A program made the position numbers and the translations under genes. Below the pieces are notes generated by a model. The model did not search any database. It saw only the letters and a list, made by a program, of their open reading frames with translations, and had not been told where the DNA came from. From Candidatus Saccharimonadota bacterium (GTDB taxonomy: Bacteria > Patescibacteriota > Saccharimonadia > Saccharimonadales > Saccharimonadaceae), in contig CAJPQG010000001.1 in the NCBI GenBank assembly GCA_905372785.1, positions 148,589 through 212,588 of the forward strand: a stretch of 64,000 nucleotides of DNA, written 5' to 3'. Below, piece after piece: positions 8,068 through 16,927 of the stretch (its first letter is position 1; every line of letters begins with the position of its first letter).

Positions 8068-10704
8068 GTGGGTAATAAAGAACCAAAAAAACGCACCCTT
8101 GGCGTTTATGCAAATCTTGCACACAAGCGCCGAACCAAAAAAGACGAAGCAGCACGAAAACGAGCAGAATATCTAGCAACCTTACCTAAACATCCGCTCA
8201 AGCGGTTTTTGTTTCGCTTGCATCCAAAGCGTGTCGCTGCATATTGGTTTTCAAAACGCGGCTTGCTAACTTTACTAAAGATTTTCATTGTTGTCGTTAT
8301 TCTAGTGGTACTAGGTATTGGTAGTCTGTTTGCCTATTACCGCAAAGATATCGACCAGATTCGCCCAGACGAAATTAGTAAGCGTGTGCAAACAACCGTC
8401 ACCAAATATCTCGATCGCAATGGCCAATTACTATATGAAGACAAGGGCCAAGAAAACTACAAACTCGTTATCCAGGGAGATCAAATGAGCAAATATGTCC
8501 GAGACGCAACGGTTGCGATCGAAGACAAAGACTTCCTGAAACACCACGGCATCAGTATTATTGGTATTATTCGTGCTGCCATGTCGAATGCTCGTGGTAA
8601 TTCAGCCCAAGGTGGTTCAACACTAACTCAGCAGCTAGTAAAGCAGGTATTCTTCGCAAATGAAGCTGATAACCGTGGCATTAGTGGTATCCCGCGCAAG
8701 ATTAAGGAGATCATCCTTGCCATAGAGGTGGAGCACACCTACGATAAGGCTGGTATTTTGACACTTTATCTCAATGAATCGCCATATGGTGGTCGTCGCA
8801 ACGGTATCGAATCAGCATCACAAACCTACTTCCACAAGAGCGCAAAAGACCTCGACCTAGCAGAAGCTGCCCTACTTGCAGGTATTCCAAACCAGCCAGG
8901 ACTTCTTAACCCATACAACACAGCAGGACACAAACAGCTTATCGAGAGGCAGCACACCGTGCTTGACCGCATGGTTGAGCAAGGCTTCGTCACCAAAGAA
9001 GAGGCTGCAAACGCCAAGCAAGTTGCGATTCTTGACAAAATTCATCCGGCTATCGCCGACACTGATAACATCACCGCTCCGCACTTCGTACTAAGTGTAC
9101 GCGAACAACTCGAAAACGAGCTCGGCAAAGCAACTGTAGGCCAAGGTGGACTTACCGTTACTACAACGCTCGATAAGCGTGTGCAAGACAAGCTGCAGAC
9201 TACTGCAACTGACTTCTTTAAGTCCGGCAAGCCAGGATCTGTTGGCATTAGTAACACTGCAGCCACCGTCGAAGATAACCAGACTGGTCAAATTATTGCC
9301 CAAATCGGTAGCCGTGACTATAAGTATCCTGGCTTTGGACAAACAAATGCCAGCGAGTCATACTTGCAGCCAGGTTCAACCGTAAAATCGCTAGTTTTTG
9401 CTGAGCTCTTTAAGAATAAGGGCAGTAACAAACAAAACTACGGCAGCGGCTCAGTATTGAAAGACGAAAAAATTGACAATATCTACGGTGCTCCACTCCA
9501 AAACCACGATGGTCGCTTTATGGGCAATATCACAATTCGCCAAGGTCTTGCCCTATCGCGTAACGTCCCTGCAGTAAAGGCGATGTATATTAGCGGTATT
9601 AAACCAACCTTGCAAACTATTAACGACGCCGGTGCACACTCATACTGTCAGCAAGAGCAAAAGAATGGTGTCGGTCTCTCGGCTTCTATTGGTGCTTGTA
9701 CTGTTAAGCAGACCGAGCTCGTTAATGCCTATGCAACCCTAGGCCGACTAGGTATCTATAAGCCAGTTACCCGTATCTTAGAGGTTAAGAATTCACAGGG
9801 TGATACACTTAAGAAATGGAAAGATGACAGCAAGCGTGTTATGGATCCACAAATTCCATACATTATTGGTGACATTCTAAGCGACCAACAGGCAGCAGCT
9901 GCCTTGCACGGTAATGGAGCACTTGCAGTACCTGGTGTCCGAACCGCTTCAAAAACCGGTACTTCAGACATCAACCGAAAACCAAAAGACTTGTGGCTAA
10001 TGACCTACAGCTCAGCAATCACCATGGGCATATGGCTTGGTAACAACGATACTCGAAATATTAGAACATCTGATTCAGCCATGGGTAATAAAATTATTGC
10101 CCCAGTTCTTGAGTACGCTCACAAACAGATCTACGCGCCAGAAGGTAAATGGAAATCAGGTGACTGGCTGAAGCGACCTGAGGGTATTCAGCAGCAAGGT
10201 AAGGAACTGTATCCTTCATGGTGGAACAAATCACAGGGTAACAAAAATTCAAAGCTAACCTTTGACAAGATTAGCAAAAAACTTGCAACAGAGTGTACGC
10301 CAGATAGCGCCAAGGTAACTGTTGAAGTGACCAAGACCATAGACCCGATCACCAAGAAAGAAGCGTATGCCGACTTAGGCGAATATAACGAAAAAGAAAA
10401 AGATGATGTACATAAATGTACCGACCGTAAACCAACAGTGGATGGCATCACTGTTACTCGTTCTGGCAATAGCTACCAAATACGCGCCACAGTGCAAAAA
10501 GGTGATCATGACCTCGAAAATGTTGACTTCCGTGTTGGCGACGAACAGATTAAAAGTGAAAGTATCTCAAGCAGCGGTGTTGTAACTGCCACCTATGAAG
10601 GCGGCGGCAGTGGCACTAAAACGGTGACCATAACTGCTCATGATAAGGCTGGCTATACTGGCAGCGCTAGTGGGCGCTTCAATGCTGCAGCCGCTAGTGA
10701 CTAG
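8068..10704 (+). CDS. Class A penicillin-binding protein (PBP1A-type)
   Basis: A bifunctional peptidoglycan glycosyltransferase/transpeptidase of 878 residues. I prefer the GTG at 8068 over the ATG at 8020 because AGGAGGAGAG sits 8 nt upstream of the GTG and the promoter overlaps the longer start. A basic cytoplasmic tail of about 75 residues precedes one membrane segment. The GT51 domain shows EDKDFLKHHG and QGGSTLTQQLVK. The transpeptidase has STVK (serine nucleophile), SRN and KTGTS. A C-terminal Ig/Fn3-like extension of about 100 residues follows. It builds the cell wall outside the membrane. It is transcribed alone and ends at a GC-rich hairpin. Confidence 0.93.
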   Translation: MGNKEPKKRTLGVYANLAHKRRTKKDEAARKRAEYLATLPKHPLKRFLFRLHPKRVAAYWFSKRGLLTLLKIFIVVVILVVLGIGSLFAYYRKDIDQIRPDEISKRVQTTVTKYLDRNGQLLYEDKGQENYKLVIQGDQMSKYVRDATVAIEDKDFLKHHGISIIGIIRAAMSNARGNSAQGGSTLTQQLVKQVFFANEADNRGISGIPRKIKEIILAIEVEHTYDKAGILTLYLNESPYGGRRNGIESASQTYFHKSAKDLDLAEAALLAGIPNQPGLLNPYNTAGHKQLIERQHTVLDRMVEQGFVTKEEAANAKQVAILDKIHPAIADTDNITAPHFVLSVREQLENELGKATVGQGGLTVTTTLDKRVQDKLQTTATDFFKSGKPGSVGISNTAATVEDNQTGQIIAQIGSRDYKYPGFGQTNASESYLQPGSTVKSLVFAELFKNKGSNKQNYGSGSVLKDEKIDNIYGAPLQNHDGRFMGNITIRQGLALSRNVPAVKAMYISGIKPTLQTINDAGAHSYCQQEQKNGVGLSASIGACTVKQTELVNAYATLGRLGIYKPVTRILEVKNSQGDTLKKWKDDSKRVMDPQIPYIIGDILSDQQAAAALHGNGALAVPGVRTASKTGTSDINRKPKDLWLMTYSSAITMGIWLGNNDTRNIRTSDSAMGNKIIAPVLEYAHKQIYAPEGKWKSGDWLKRPEGIQQQGKELYPSWWNKSQGNKNSKLTFDKISKKLATECTPDSAKVTVEVTKTIDPITKKEAYADLGEYNEKEKDDVHKCTDRKPTVDGITVTRSGNSYQIRATVQKGDHDLENVDFRVGDEQIKSESISSSGVVTATYEGGGSGTKTVTITAHDKAGYTGSASGRFNAAAASD

Positions 10705-10729
10705 CTCTCTCATCTCCTATTCCATGCAT

Positions 10730-10755
10730 AACCCCGCAAATGCGGGGTTATTATG
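10730..10755 (+). terminator. Terminator after the PBP gene
   Basis: AACCCCGCA and TGCGGGGTT form a tight stem, followed by ATTATGTTAT. The T tract is weak but the position is right. Confidence 0.65.
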
Positions 10756-10784
10756 TTATATAGTCATGCCAAACTTCTTATATT

Positions 10785-10985
10785 TTCTCGGTATAATACA
10801 TCCAGGTCGTTAGCTATAAGAAGCTCGCACCTTGTTTATCGTGTGCGCTCCATATGTGTTTCTTAGATCATCATTAGTTACATCTACTCACGATCTATAG
10901 GCATGCTATGGTAAAATGCTACGACTAAGCATAATAAAAACCTCACATACACAGCTTTACGCGTACTATGAGGTTTTTTATTATA
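10785..10985 (+). ncRNA. Possible small RNA in a gene-free gap
   Basis: The 306-bp gap between the PBP and the yacL-like gene has no ORF of note on either strand. It contains a TATAAT box near 10792 and ends in a strong AAAAACCTCA...TGAGGTTTTTT hairpin (10936-10978), so a transcript of about 180 nt is possible. The hairpin also terminates the convergent yacL-like operon. The stretch near 10868-10905 holds GATCAT, CATTAG and GATCTATAG words that recall the leaders at 39126 and 63400, so it could instead be a decayed cassette. No known RNA family was recognised. Confidence 0.3.
10934..10982. terminator. Bidirectional terminator
   Basis: A 10-bp stem AAAAACCTCA/TGAGGTTTTT with a T run on both strands. 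It lies between the possible small RNA (plus) and the end of the yacL-like gene (minus). Confidence 0.8.
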
Positions 10986-11010
10986 TGCGATAGTGCGAGA
11001 TTAACTACCG

Positions 11011-12144
11011 CTACTTGTTGGCTAGTTCTACCAGTCGGTCTTCATTAGTCTTTTTGCGGCGGCTACTCGATCGTTTCTTTGTATCGGGTTGTACACCTTT
11101 CTTGTGTGCTTCAGTCTTTACCGCCGTGCTACTGCCTCGCTTATTACTGTTCTTAGCATTAGTTTTCTTTTGAGCAGCGGGAGTCGCTTGGCTGGTGCGA
11201 GTTCGCGCTACGTTATAAACAACTGATGAGCTCCCACCTGATTGTTTCGGTGAAATGTGAGCTACAACCGTCTTCGTGCTACTAGCCTGAGGTTTTTTCT
11301 GTGTTTTAGTAGTAGACACAGACTTTCGCCCCGACGTTTTAGCCTTGGCTGATTTTCGCTTCGATTGTACAGCAGTAGGTTTCTTCTGCCGACTAGCAGG
11401 CACGGTTTCCTGGGCGGTATCAGCTTCTGCTTGCGCCTTCTTGTCCTGCTGAGCAATAATTTTTGCAAATACCATTTTACCAGCCTCTGTCTGTAGACTG
11501 CGAATTACCTCTACGCGCTTTGTTTGGCCAATGTATTTTGCAGCCTTTTCTACGACCACCATCGTGCCATCAGATAAATGGCCGACACCTTGATCGTTAC
11601 TCTGACCCTTGGTTTGCAGCGCTAAATCGAGCTGGTCACCAGGAAGTTGCGCCATGCGAAGTGAGCGTGCAAGCTCATTAATATTAAGCACCGCAATTTG
11701 TTCTACTACCGCCACCTTGTTGAGGTTATAGTCAATCGTACATAGATACCCCTGATATTGTTTAGCCAGTGCAAGTAAATGGTTATCAACCCCATTGTCA
11801 GCCTCATCAGCTAAGATTGAAACCTCCAGGCCCTCTAGCTGCTGCAAATTCCGCACCACATCTAGCCCATACCGCGCACGGGCTCGCTTTTGATTATCAC
11901 CATAATCAGCAAGGGTCTGTAGCTCTAGCACGACACTGCGCGGGATAACCACTTCGTTAGTGATGAATCCTGTTTTAGCCATAGCCAAGATCCGACCGTC
12001 CATAAGCACCGAGGTATCAATAAAAATCTTCTTCCCTACGGTTCCGCCGGCTTTATGAGTCTTACGATCACGCCACCAGACACATATAATAGCCAGCTGG
12101 CTCAGTGCCACAAAAAGTAGCACCGCAAATATTGCTATATCCAT
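11011..12144 (-). CDS. PIN/TRAM-domain protein (YacL-like)
   Basis: A 377-residue protein with one N-terminal membrane segment (residues 3-24), then a PIN nuclease-fold domain and a TRAM RNA-binding domain. PIN acidic residues are visible in FIDTSVLMDGRIL, VLELQTLAD, EADNGVDNHLL and CTIDYNLNK. TRAM follows at GHLSDGTMVVVEKAAKYIG. The last about 140 residues are a low-complexity Lys/Ser/Arg/Thr tail, unlike the standard Bacillus YacL, which also has more membrane segments. AAGGAG precedes the ATG. Its place after clpC and radA matches the clpC-radA-disA-yacL order of Firmicutes. A ribonuclease role is inferred only. Confidence 0.85.
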   Translation of the reverse strand: MDIAIFAVLLFVALSQLAIICVWWRDRKTHKAGGTVGKKIFIDTSVLMDGRILAMAKTGFITNEVVIPRSVVLELQTLADYGDNQKRARARYGLDVVRNLQQLEGLEVSILADEADNGVDNHLLALAKQYQGYLCTIDYNLNKVAVVEQIAVLNINELARSLRMAQLPGDQLDLALQTKGQSNDQGVGHLSDGTMVVVEKAAKYIGQTKRVEVIRSLQTEAGKMVFAKIIAQQDKKAQAEADTAQETVPASRQKKPTAVQSKRKSAKAKTSGRKSVSTTKTQKKPQASSTKTVVAHISPKQSGGSSSVVYNVARTRTSQATPAAQKKTNAKNSNKRGSSTAVKTEAHKKGVQPDTKKRSSSRRKKTNEDRLVELANK

Positions 12145-12153
12145 ACTTACTCC

Positions 12154-13491
12154 TTATTGTAGATAGCTGCGCAATGCTGAACGCAAATCACGCACCTGTG
12201 TTATAAAATCATTTCGCGAACGTGGACCGATTGCTGAGGTAAACCCAAGCTTTTGAGCCTCCGCAACACGCCTATCGGCATGTGCCACTTGCCGTACTTC
12301 GCCGCCAAGCCCTAACTCACCGAAGACGACACAGCCTTCATCTAACGTGCGGCCGGCCGCAGCACTTGCGATCGCCATAGCGACAGCCAAATCTGCAGCA
12401 GGATCTTGCAACTTCATACCACCGACAACATTAATATAAATATCTTTATCGGATAAATTCAGTTTGGTGCGCCGTTCTAGTACAGCCACCAATAAATTCA
12501 GTCGGTTTAGATCAAATCCACTCGCTGTACGTTTAGGATAGCCGAAATTAGTAGCGTTGACAAGTGCTTGAATCTCTACCAATAGCGGCCGACTGCCCTC
12601 CATGGCAGCAAATACTACAGACCCATCAGCAGTGTGACGCTCTGCTAGTAGGGCTGCAGAGGGGTTATCAACAGGGGTCAAGCCAGTTTGCTGCATTTCA
12701 AAAATCGCCACCTCACTCGTTGAGCCATAGCGGTTTTTTACTGCACGCACCACTTTAAACCCACCATATCGATCGCCATCAAATGAAAGTACCACATCAA
12801 CAAGATGCTCTAGCACTTTCGGGCCCGCAATTGAACCTTCTTTTGTCACGTGGCCCACTAAAATTACTGCCGAGCCAGATGCCTTTGCTGCACGAATAAT
12901 TGCATTACCGGCGTTCGTAATCTGGCTAGCACTACCAGAGGCAGAAGAAACCTCTTGCAGACTCATGGTCTGAATTGAGTCGACCACTACGAGCTGATAT
13001 TCGCCAGTTGCTATTGTAGCTGCCACATCATCAGCACTTGTCGAGGCCACGAATGACAATGCATCGCCTCCATTAACGCCTAGCCGCTGTGCCCTCATCG
13101 CCACCTGACCGGCAGACTCTTCGCCGCTCACATAGAGTACCTTTGCAGCTGTAGCGGCCTGTGCCGACAATTGCAATAGTAGTGTACTTTTACCAATTCC
13201 TGGCTGCCCAGCAAGGAGCACCACACCACCCTGCACAATGCCACCACCAAGTACCAAATCGAGGTCGCGCAGTCCTGTGCTGATTCTGCTCGCTTGCTCG
13301 TCCACCCCTAACTGCGACATAACGCCGGCTTGTAGTACTTTGCCCTGGCTGCTGTGCCCAGAGGTAGTTAGTGACTGCGGGGCCTGCTCCACCAGAGAGT
13401 TCCACTCACCACAGTTTTCACAACGGCCAGCCCACTTGGTGTAGCGAGCACCGCAGTTTTGGCAACTATACCGCGCGTGTGCCTTAGCCAC
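12154..13491 (-). CDS. radA: DNA repair protein RadA (Sms)
   Basis: A 445-residue RecA-like branch-migration ATPase. An N-terminal C4 zinc finger (CxNCG...CENCG), Walker A GQPGIGKSTLL near residue 90, the RadA signature KNRYG (usual form KNRFG) and a C-terminal Lon-protease-like domain are all visible. It acts in recombination intermediates. It starts at GTG overlapping the upstream TAG stop by one base, with GAGGTG about 10 nt upstream. It is the third gene of the clpC operon. Confidence 0.95.
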   Translation of the reverse strand: MAKAHARYSCQNCGARYTKWAGRCENCGEWNSLVEQAPQSLTTSGHSSQGKVLQAGVMSQLGVDEQASRISTGLRDLDLVLGGGIVQGGVVLLAGQPGIGKSTLLLQLSAQAATAAKVLYVSGEESAGQVAMRAQRLGVNGGDALSFVASTSADDVAATIATGEYQLVVVDSIQTMSLQEVSSASGSASQITNAGNAIIRAAKASGSAVILVGHVTKEGSIAGPKVLEHLVDVVLSFDGDRYGGFKVVRAVKNRYGSTSEVAIFEMQQTGLTPVDNPSAALLAERHTADGSVVFAAMEGSRPLLVEIQALVNATNFGYPKRTASGFDLNRLNLLVAVLERRTKLNLSDKDIYINVVGGMKLQDPAADLAVAMAIASAAAGRTLDEGCVVFGELGLGGEVRQVAHADRRVAEAQKLGFTSAIGPRSRNDFITQVRDLRSALRSYLQ

Positions 13492-14486
13492 TACTCGTGC
13501 ACCTCTTTAATGTTCTCGTTGTTTTTGCTATTTATAATCTGATTTAGTTCATTAGACTGCTCTGCTAGCTGATTATAGCGCTTAACTTTCTGATTAAATG
13601 CTGCCTGTTGTTGTTGCAGTTGAGTTCCTTCGCTACTCAAGGCGTCTTGCCGCTGCAAGATACGCGATCGAGCCTGAGTGAAGGCTGCATCAGATGTAAA
13701 GTAGCCAGTCTCACTACGGTTGTTGAACTGCTCAATATCAGCCTTCAGCGTTGCCACCTGCTGATTGTGCGCTGCTACCTTTGCAAGATACTGTGGCCGT
13801 TCGTTGTTAATTTCATCACCCAGTGTACGCAGCTGTTTCGTTAGTGTCTCAAATACACCATGATACTGCGCATACTGCTTAGCGATTGCCGAACGATCTG
13901 CAAAATAGCGCTTATAGTAAGTCTCTAAACTTCCTGGCAAGGAGGCTATTTCAGTGCCGAGAATTGAATGAAGTTCATTGTAGTGCTCCCCGGGTTCGGT
14001 CTCCGCATACATCGCCATACGCTTCTCTAGCTCTGGAGTTTTGTGAGCTTCATAGGCCAACTTTAGCTCCTGCTCAAGCCACTTACGCGTGCTATCATCA
14101 AGCCTGTCCCACGCTGCATGCAGCATTTCATGCGCAGCAGTAACCTCCTTGATACCATTCAGCCTACTATCATTAACATCATAAATAGCAATTTCACGCT
14201 TTGAGTAGCAGCCAAGCAGCGCGCCTTGCTCGCCATTATTACGGCAAAACGCATTAAAATCACTCGCTGACTTCAGCTCTGGCCGTGACGCATAGAAATA
14301 AAACTTCCCATCACCCTGCATGGTAGTCGTTTCTGCAATTTTTGCAATCGCGTCACTCGGCTGGTAGGTGTAATAATTTACCGTATCAACAATCCGCTGT
14401 TGAAACAGCACAACGCCAAGTGCAATCAGAATAAAGAAGAGTGGGACTAGCTTTGCTAAAAGCCGGCCAGGAGTTCGCTTTGCCAT
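13491..14486 (-). CDS. Membrane-anchored HExxH protein with coiled coil, unknown
   Basis: A 331-residue protein with an N-terminal membrane segment (about residues 10-30). It carries a zinc-protease-like HEMLH motif near residue 119 (TAAHEMLHAAW) and a downstream EPGEHYNELHSILGTE segment that could supply a third ligand. From about residue 210 it is a Gln-rich coiled coil. The outer domain probably faces outside the cell. It lies between clpC and radA, in the slot where Firmicutes carry disA, but it shows no DisA features. A metalloprotease role is inferred from the motif alone. I do not recognise a named family. Confidence 0.6.
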   Translation of the reverse strand: MAKRTPGRLLAKLVPLFFILIALGVVLFQQRIVDTVNYYTYQPSDAIAKIAETTTMQGDGKFYFYASRPELKSASDFNAFCRNNGEQGALLGCYSKREIAIYDVNDSRLNGIKEVTAAHEMLHAAWDRLDDSTRKWLEQELKLAYEAHKTPELEKRMAMYAETEPGEHYNELHSILGTEIASLPGSLETYYKRYFADRSAIAKQYAQYHGVFETLTKQLRTLGDEINNERPQYLAKVAAHNQQVATLKADIEQFNNRSETGYFTSDAAFTQARSRILQRQDALSSEGTQLQQQQAAFNQKVKRYNQLAEQSNELNQIINSKNNENIKEVHE

Positions 14487-14490
14487 ACCG

Positions 14491-16827
14491 CTACGCCACC
14501 ACCTCTTCGGCTACTACAACTCGGTACGTAAGCTTCCCTTTTTCAGCTCCCACCTTCAACACGCCGCCAGCTTGTAACTCACCAGATAATAGCGCTTCTG
14601 CGACTGGGTGTTCGAGTTCCTGTTGCACCGTGCGCCGCAACTCACGAGCCCCATATTTCTTGCTATATCCTTGCCGCACGATGATATCACGCGCTGAGCT
14701 ACTTACTGATATCGAAACATGCTGCCGAGCCAAACGCTGCTGCAGTTCACGCAGCTGCACCGCAAAAATAGCTCGCACATCAGCAAAGCTGAGCGGCTTA
14801 AAGACAACAATATCGTCGAATCGGTTTATCAATTCTGGGCGCATTACTTTTGCGAGCTGCTTGCGTACCTCACGGGCAGCACGAGTATGTACTGGCGCCG
14901 TATCATCACCTGCAGCTGCTGCGCTAAACCCAAGCGATGACTCTTGCTGCATGAGGTCTGCACCAATATTTGACGTAAGAATAATAATAGCATGTGCAAA
15001 CGATGCCGCATTGCCCTGCCCGTCGGTCAACTGTCCATCTTCCAAAATTTGCAAAAGAATATTAAAAACATCTGGGTGGGCTTTTTCTATCTCATCGAAT
15101 AGCACCACTTGATGTGGACGCCTGCGCAACGCTTCGGTCAGTTTTCCTCCATCTTCATAGCCAACATAGCCTGCCGGAGCACCTGTGAGCCGTGCAGCAC
15201 TGTGACGCTCGGCAAACTCACTCATGTCAATCTTGAGCAATGCTTTATCATCTCCAAATACCTCACGAGCTACCGCACGAGCTAGCTCGGTTTTACCAAC
15301 ACCGGTAGGGCCAAGAAAAACAAACGATCCCGCAGGCCTATTTATTGGCGCAACACCACTTCGACTCCGACGCACAACTCGTGCCACCGCCTTAACGGCC
15401 TCGTCTTGCCCAATGATATGTCTTCCCAGCACCTGCTCGAGCTGCAACAGTTTCTTGGCTTCCTGGCGCTGTACCCGCTCCACCGGTATGCCTGTCATAA
15501 CAGTAATCGCATTTCGAAGTGCTGCCTCAGTTAACGCAACCGGGCGAGATTTACGATTGCCGCGCACAGACTTTCTGCCTAATCGAACCCGGGCTGCTGC
15601 TTCATCTAGCAAATCAAAAGCTTTATCTGGCAACGCCCTATCATGAATATATCGCTGCGCTAAATCAACAGCCATGTCAGTTATATCATCACTAATCGTG
15701 ACTCCATGATGTGCCTCATACTGCGGCCGCACGCCACGAACAATACGTCGAGCAGTTTCACTGCTAGGCTCCTGTGCTAAAACAGGCTGAAAACGCCGCG
15801 CAAACGCTGCATCTTTCTTAATATGCTTACGGTACTCTTCATTTGTCGTCGCACCAATAACCTTTACTTCGCCACGAGCAAGCGCTGGCTTTAGAATATT
15901 AGCCGCATCCACGCTACCCTCTGCTGCACCAGCACCCATGAGCGCATGGATTTCATCTACAAATAGCAGCACCTCTGGGTGTTCTTTCAGCTCGTCAATC
16001 ACCTTCTTTAATCGCTCTTCAAACTCACCACGGTACTTAGTGCCTGCAAGCAGCGCCGCAATATCAAGCTCTATAATTCGAGAATCACGCAAATATGCCG
16101 CGCTACTGCCAGCTGCAATCTCTTGCGCCAAGCCTTCAACTAAAGCAGTTTTACCAACGCCCGGCTCACCTATAATAAGCGGGTTGTTCTTGGTGCGGCG
16201 CCCCAAGATAGTCATCACTCGAGCAATCTCCTTGCTGCGGCCAATGACTGGATCGAGCTTTTCCTGGCGCGCGAGCTCTGTGATATCACGGCCGACCTTA
16301 TCTAGTAGAGGTGTACCGCTGGCTGGTTGCTGCGCTTTTTGTGGCTCATCATGCTCCAGTTGCAAGATATCACGTCGTTCCAATACTTGCTCAAAATTAT
16401 GCTGCAATTCCACGATATCCACGCCCATATTACGCAGAATCATAACAGCCTTCGTGTTTTTTTGCACAAGCAAGCTATATACTAGATGCTCTGTGCCAAG
16501 ATGAGTGTGGCCAAATTCATGCACCATTTGCCAACTCATACGCAATGTTAATTTTGCAGAATCAGAAAAGTCCTGGGCTCCATTCCCACCAATCGCAATA
16601 ATCCTCGGCACAGTGGCAACAGCCTGTCGAACATGCTCTAGCGTCACATCGGCTTGCGCCATAACAACGCTGGCGAGCGCACGTGGCTGCTCAATAATGC
16701 CCAGAAAAATATGTTCTGTGCCAATATATGGGCTCCCCTGCTCACGAGCAATCTCTTCAGCCCTTCGCAAACTCTGGTGTGCATGCCGCGTTAAGCGCGG
16801 AGCAAATTCTTGAAAATCTTCTGGCAT
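14491..16827 (-). CDS. clpC: ClpC-like AAA+ unfoldase lacking the long M-domain
   Basis: A 778-residue Clp ATPase that unfolds substrates for ClpP. The ATG at 16827, with GGGAGA upstream, is preferred because a longer frame to 16890 would overlap the promoter. The N-domain has two Clp_N repeats (about 5-150). D1 has Walker A GEPGVGKTAL and VDEIHAL; D2 has GPTGVGKTELA and LFDEIEKAHPDV. An SLGF loop after TSNIGADLMQQ is a candidate ClpP-binding tripeptide site. Between D1 and D2 only about 15 residues (GRKSVRGNRKSRPVA) stand where B. subtilis ClpC has a coiled-coil M-domain, giving a ClpA-like layout. Confidence 0.92.
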   Translation of the reverse strand: MPEDFQEFAPRLTRHAHQSLRRAEEIAREQGSPYIGTEHIFLGIIEQPRALASVVMAQADVTLEHVRQAVATVPRIIAIGGNGAQDFSDSAKLTLRMSWQMVHEFGHTHLGTEHLVYSLLVQKNTKAVMILRNMGVDIVELQHNFEQVLERRDILQLEHDEPQKAQQPASGTPLLDKVGRDITELARQEKLDPVIGRSKEIARVMTILGRRTKNNPLIIGEPGVGKTALVEGLAQEIAAGSSAAYLRDSRIIELDIAALLAGTKYRGEFEERLKKVIDELKEHPEVLLFVDEIHALMGAGAAEGSVDAANILKPALARGEVKVIGATTNEEYRKHIKKDAAFARRFQPVLAQEPSSETARRIVRGVRPQYEAHHGVTISDDITDMAVDLAQRYIHDRALPDKAFDLLDEAAARVRLGRKSVRGNRKSRPVALTEAALRNAITVMTGIPVERVQRQEAKKLLQLEQVLGRHIIGQDEAVKAVARVVRRSRSGVAPINRPAGSFVFLGPTGVGKTELARAVAREVFGDDKALLKIDMSEFAERHSAARLTGAPAGYVGYEDGGKLTEALRRRPHQVVLFDEIEKAHPDVFNILLQILEDGQLTDGQGNAASFAHAIIILTSNIGADLMQQESSLGFSAAAAGDDTAPVHTRAAREVRKQLAKVMRPELINRFDDIVVFKPLSFADVRAIFAVQLRELQQRLARQHVSISVSSSARDIIVRQGYSKKYGARELRRTVQQELEHPVAEALLSGELQAGGVLKVGAEKGKLTYRVVVAEEVVA

Positions 16828-16861
16828 ATTCTCCCAACTACGCTCATTACTACTCCATATC

Positions 16862-16900
16862 AGTATAGCAAATTGGCACTCATAGGGCAATGAGTGCCAA
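16862..16900 (-). promoter_or_regulatory. clpC promoter with CIRCE-like operator
   Basis: On the minus strand, TTGCCC (16885-16890), 17 nt and TATACT (16862-16867) form a promoter about 35 nt before the clpC ATG. A dyad TTGGCACTCA-N8-TGAGTGCCAA (16873-16900) covers the -35. CIRCE, the HrcA site, is TTAGCACTC-N9-GAGTGCTAA; each arm here differs by one base and the spacer is one base longer. Heat-shock repression by HrcA is therefore likely but unproven. The dyad could also help end nusA transcripts, though no T run follows. Confidence 0.7.
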
Positions 16901-16927
16901 TAACAATATAGCTGCTACAATGTTAGC

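Noticed and set aside
12700..12760. KNRYG instead of KNRFG in RadA
   Set aside because: A conservative Tyr/Phe change that does not suggest loss of function.
14441..16504. Long plus-strand ORFs opposite clpC
   Set aside because: They are antisense shadows of clpC with Arg/Ser-rich, low-complexity translations and no ribosome site.
16873..16900. Dyad read as a nusA terminator
   Set aside because: No T run follows the stem and a good promoter overlaps it, so an operator is more likely; some termination effect is not excluded.
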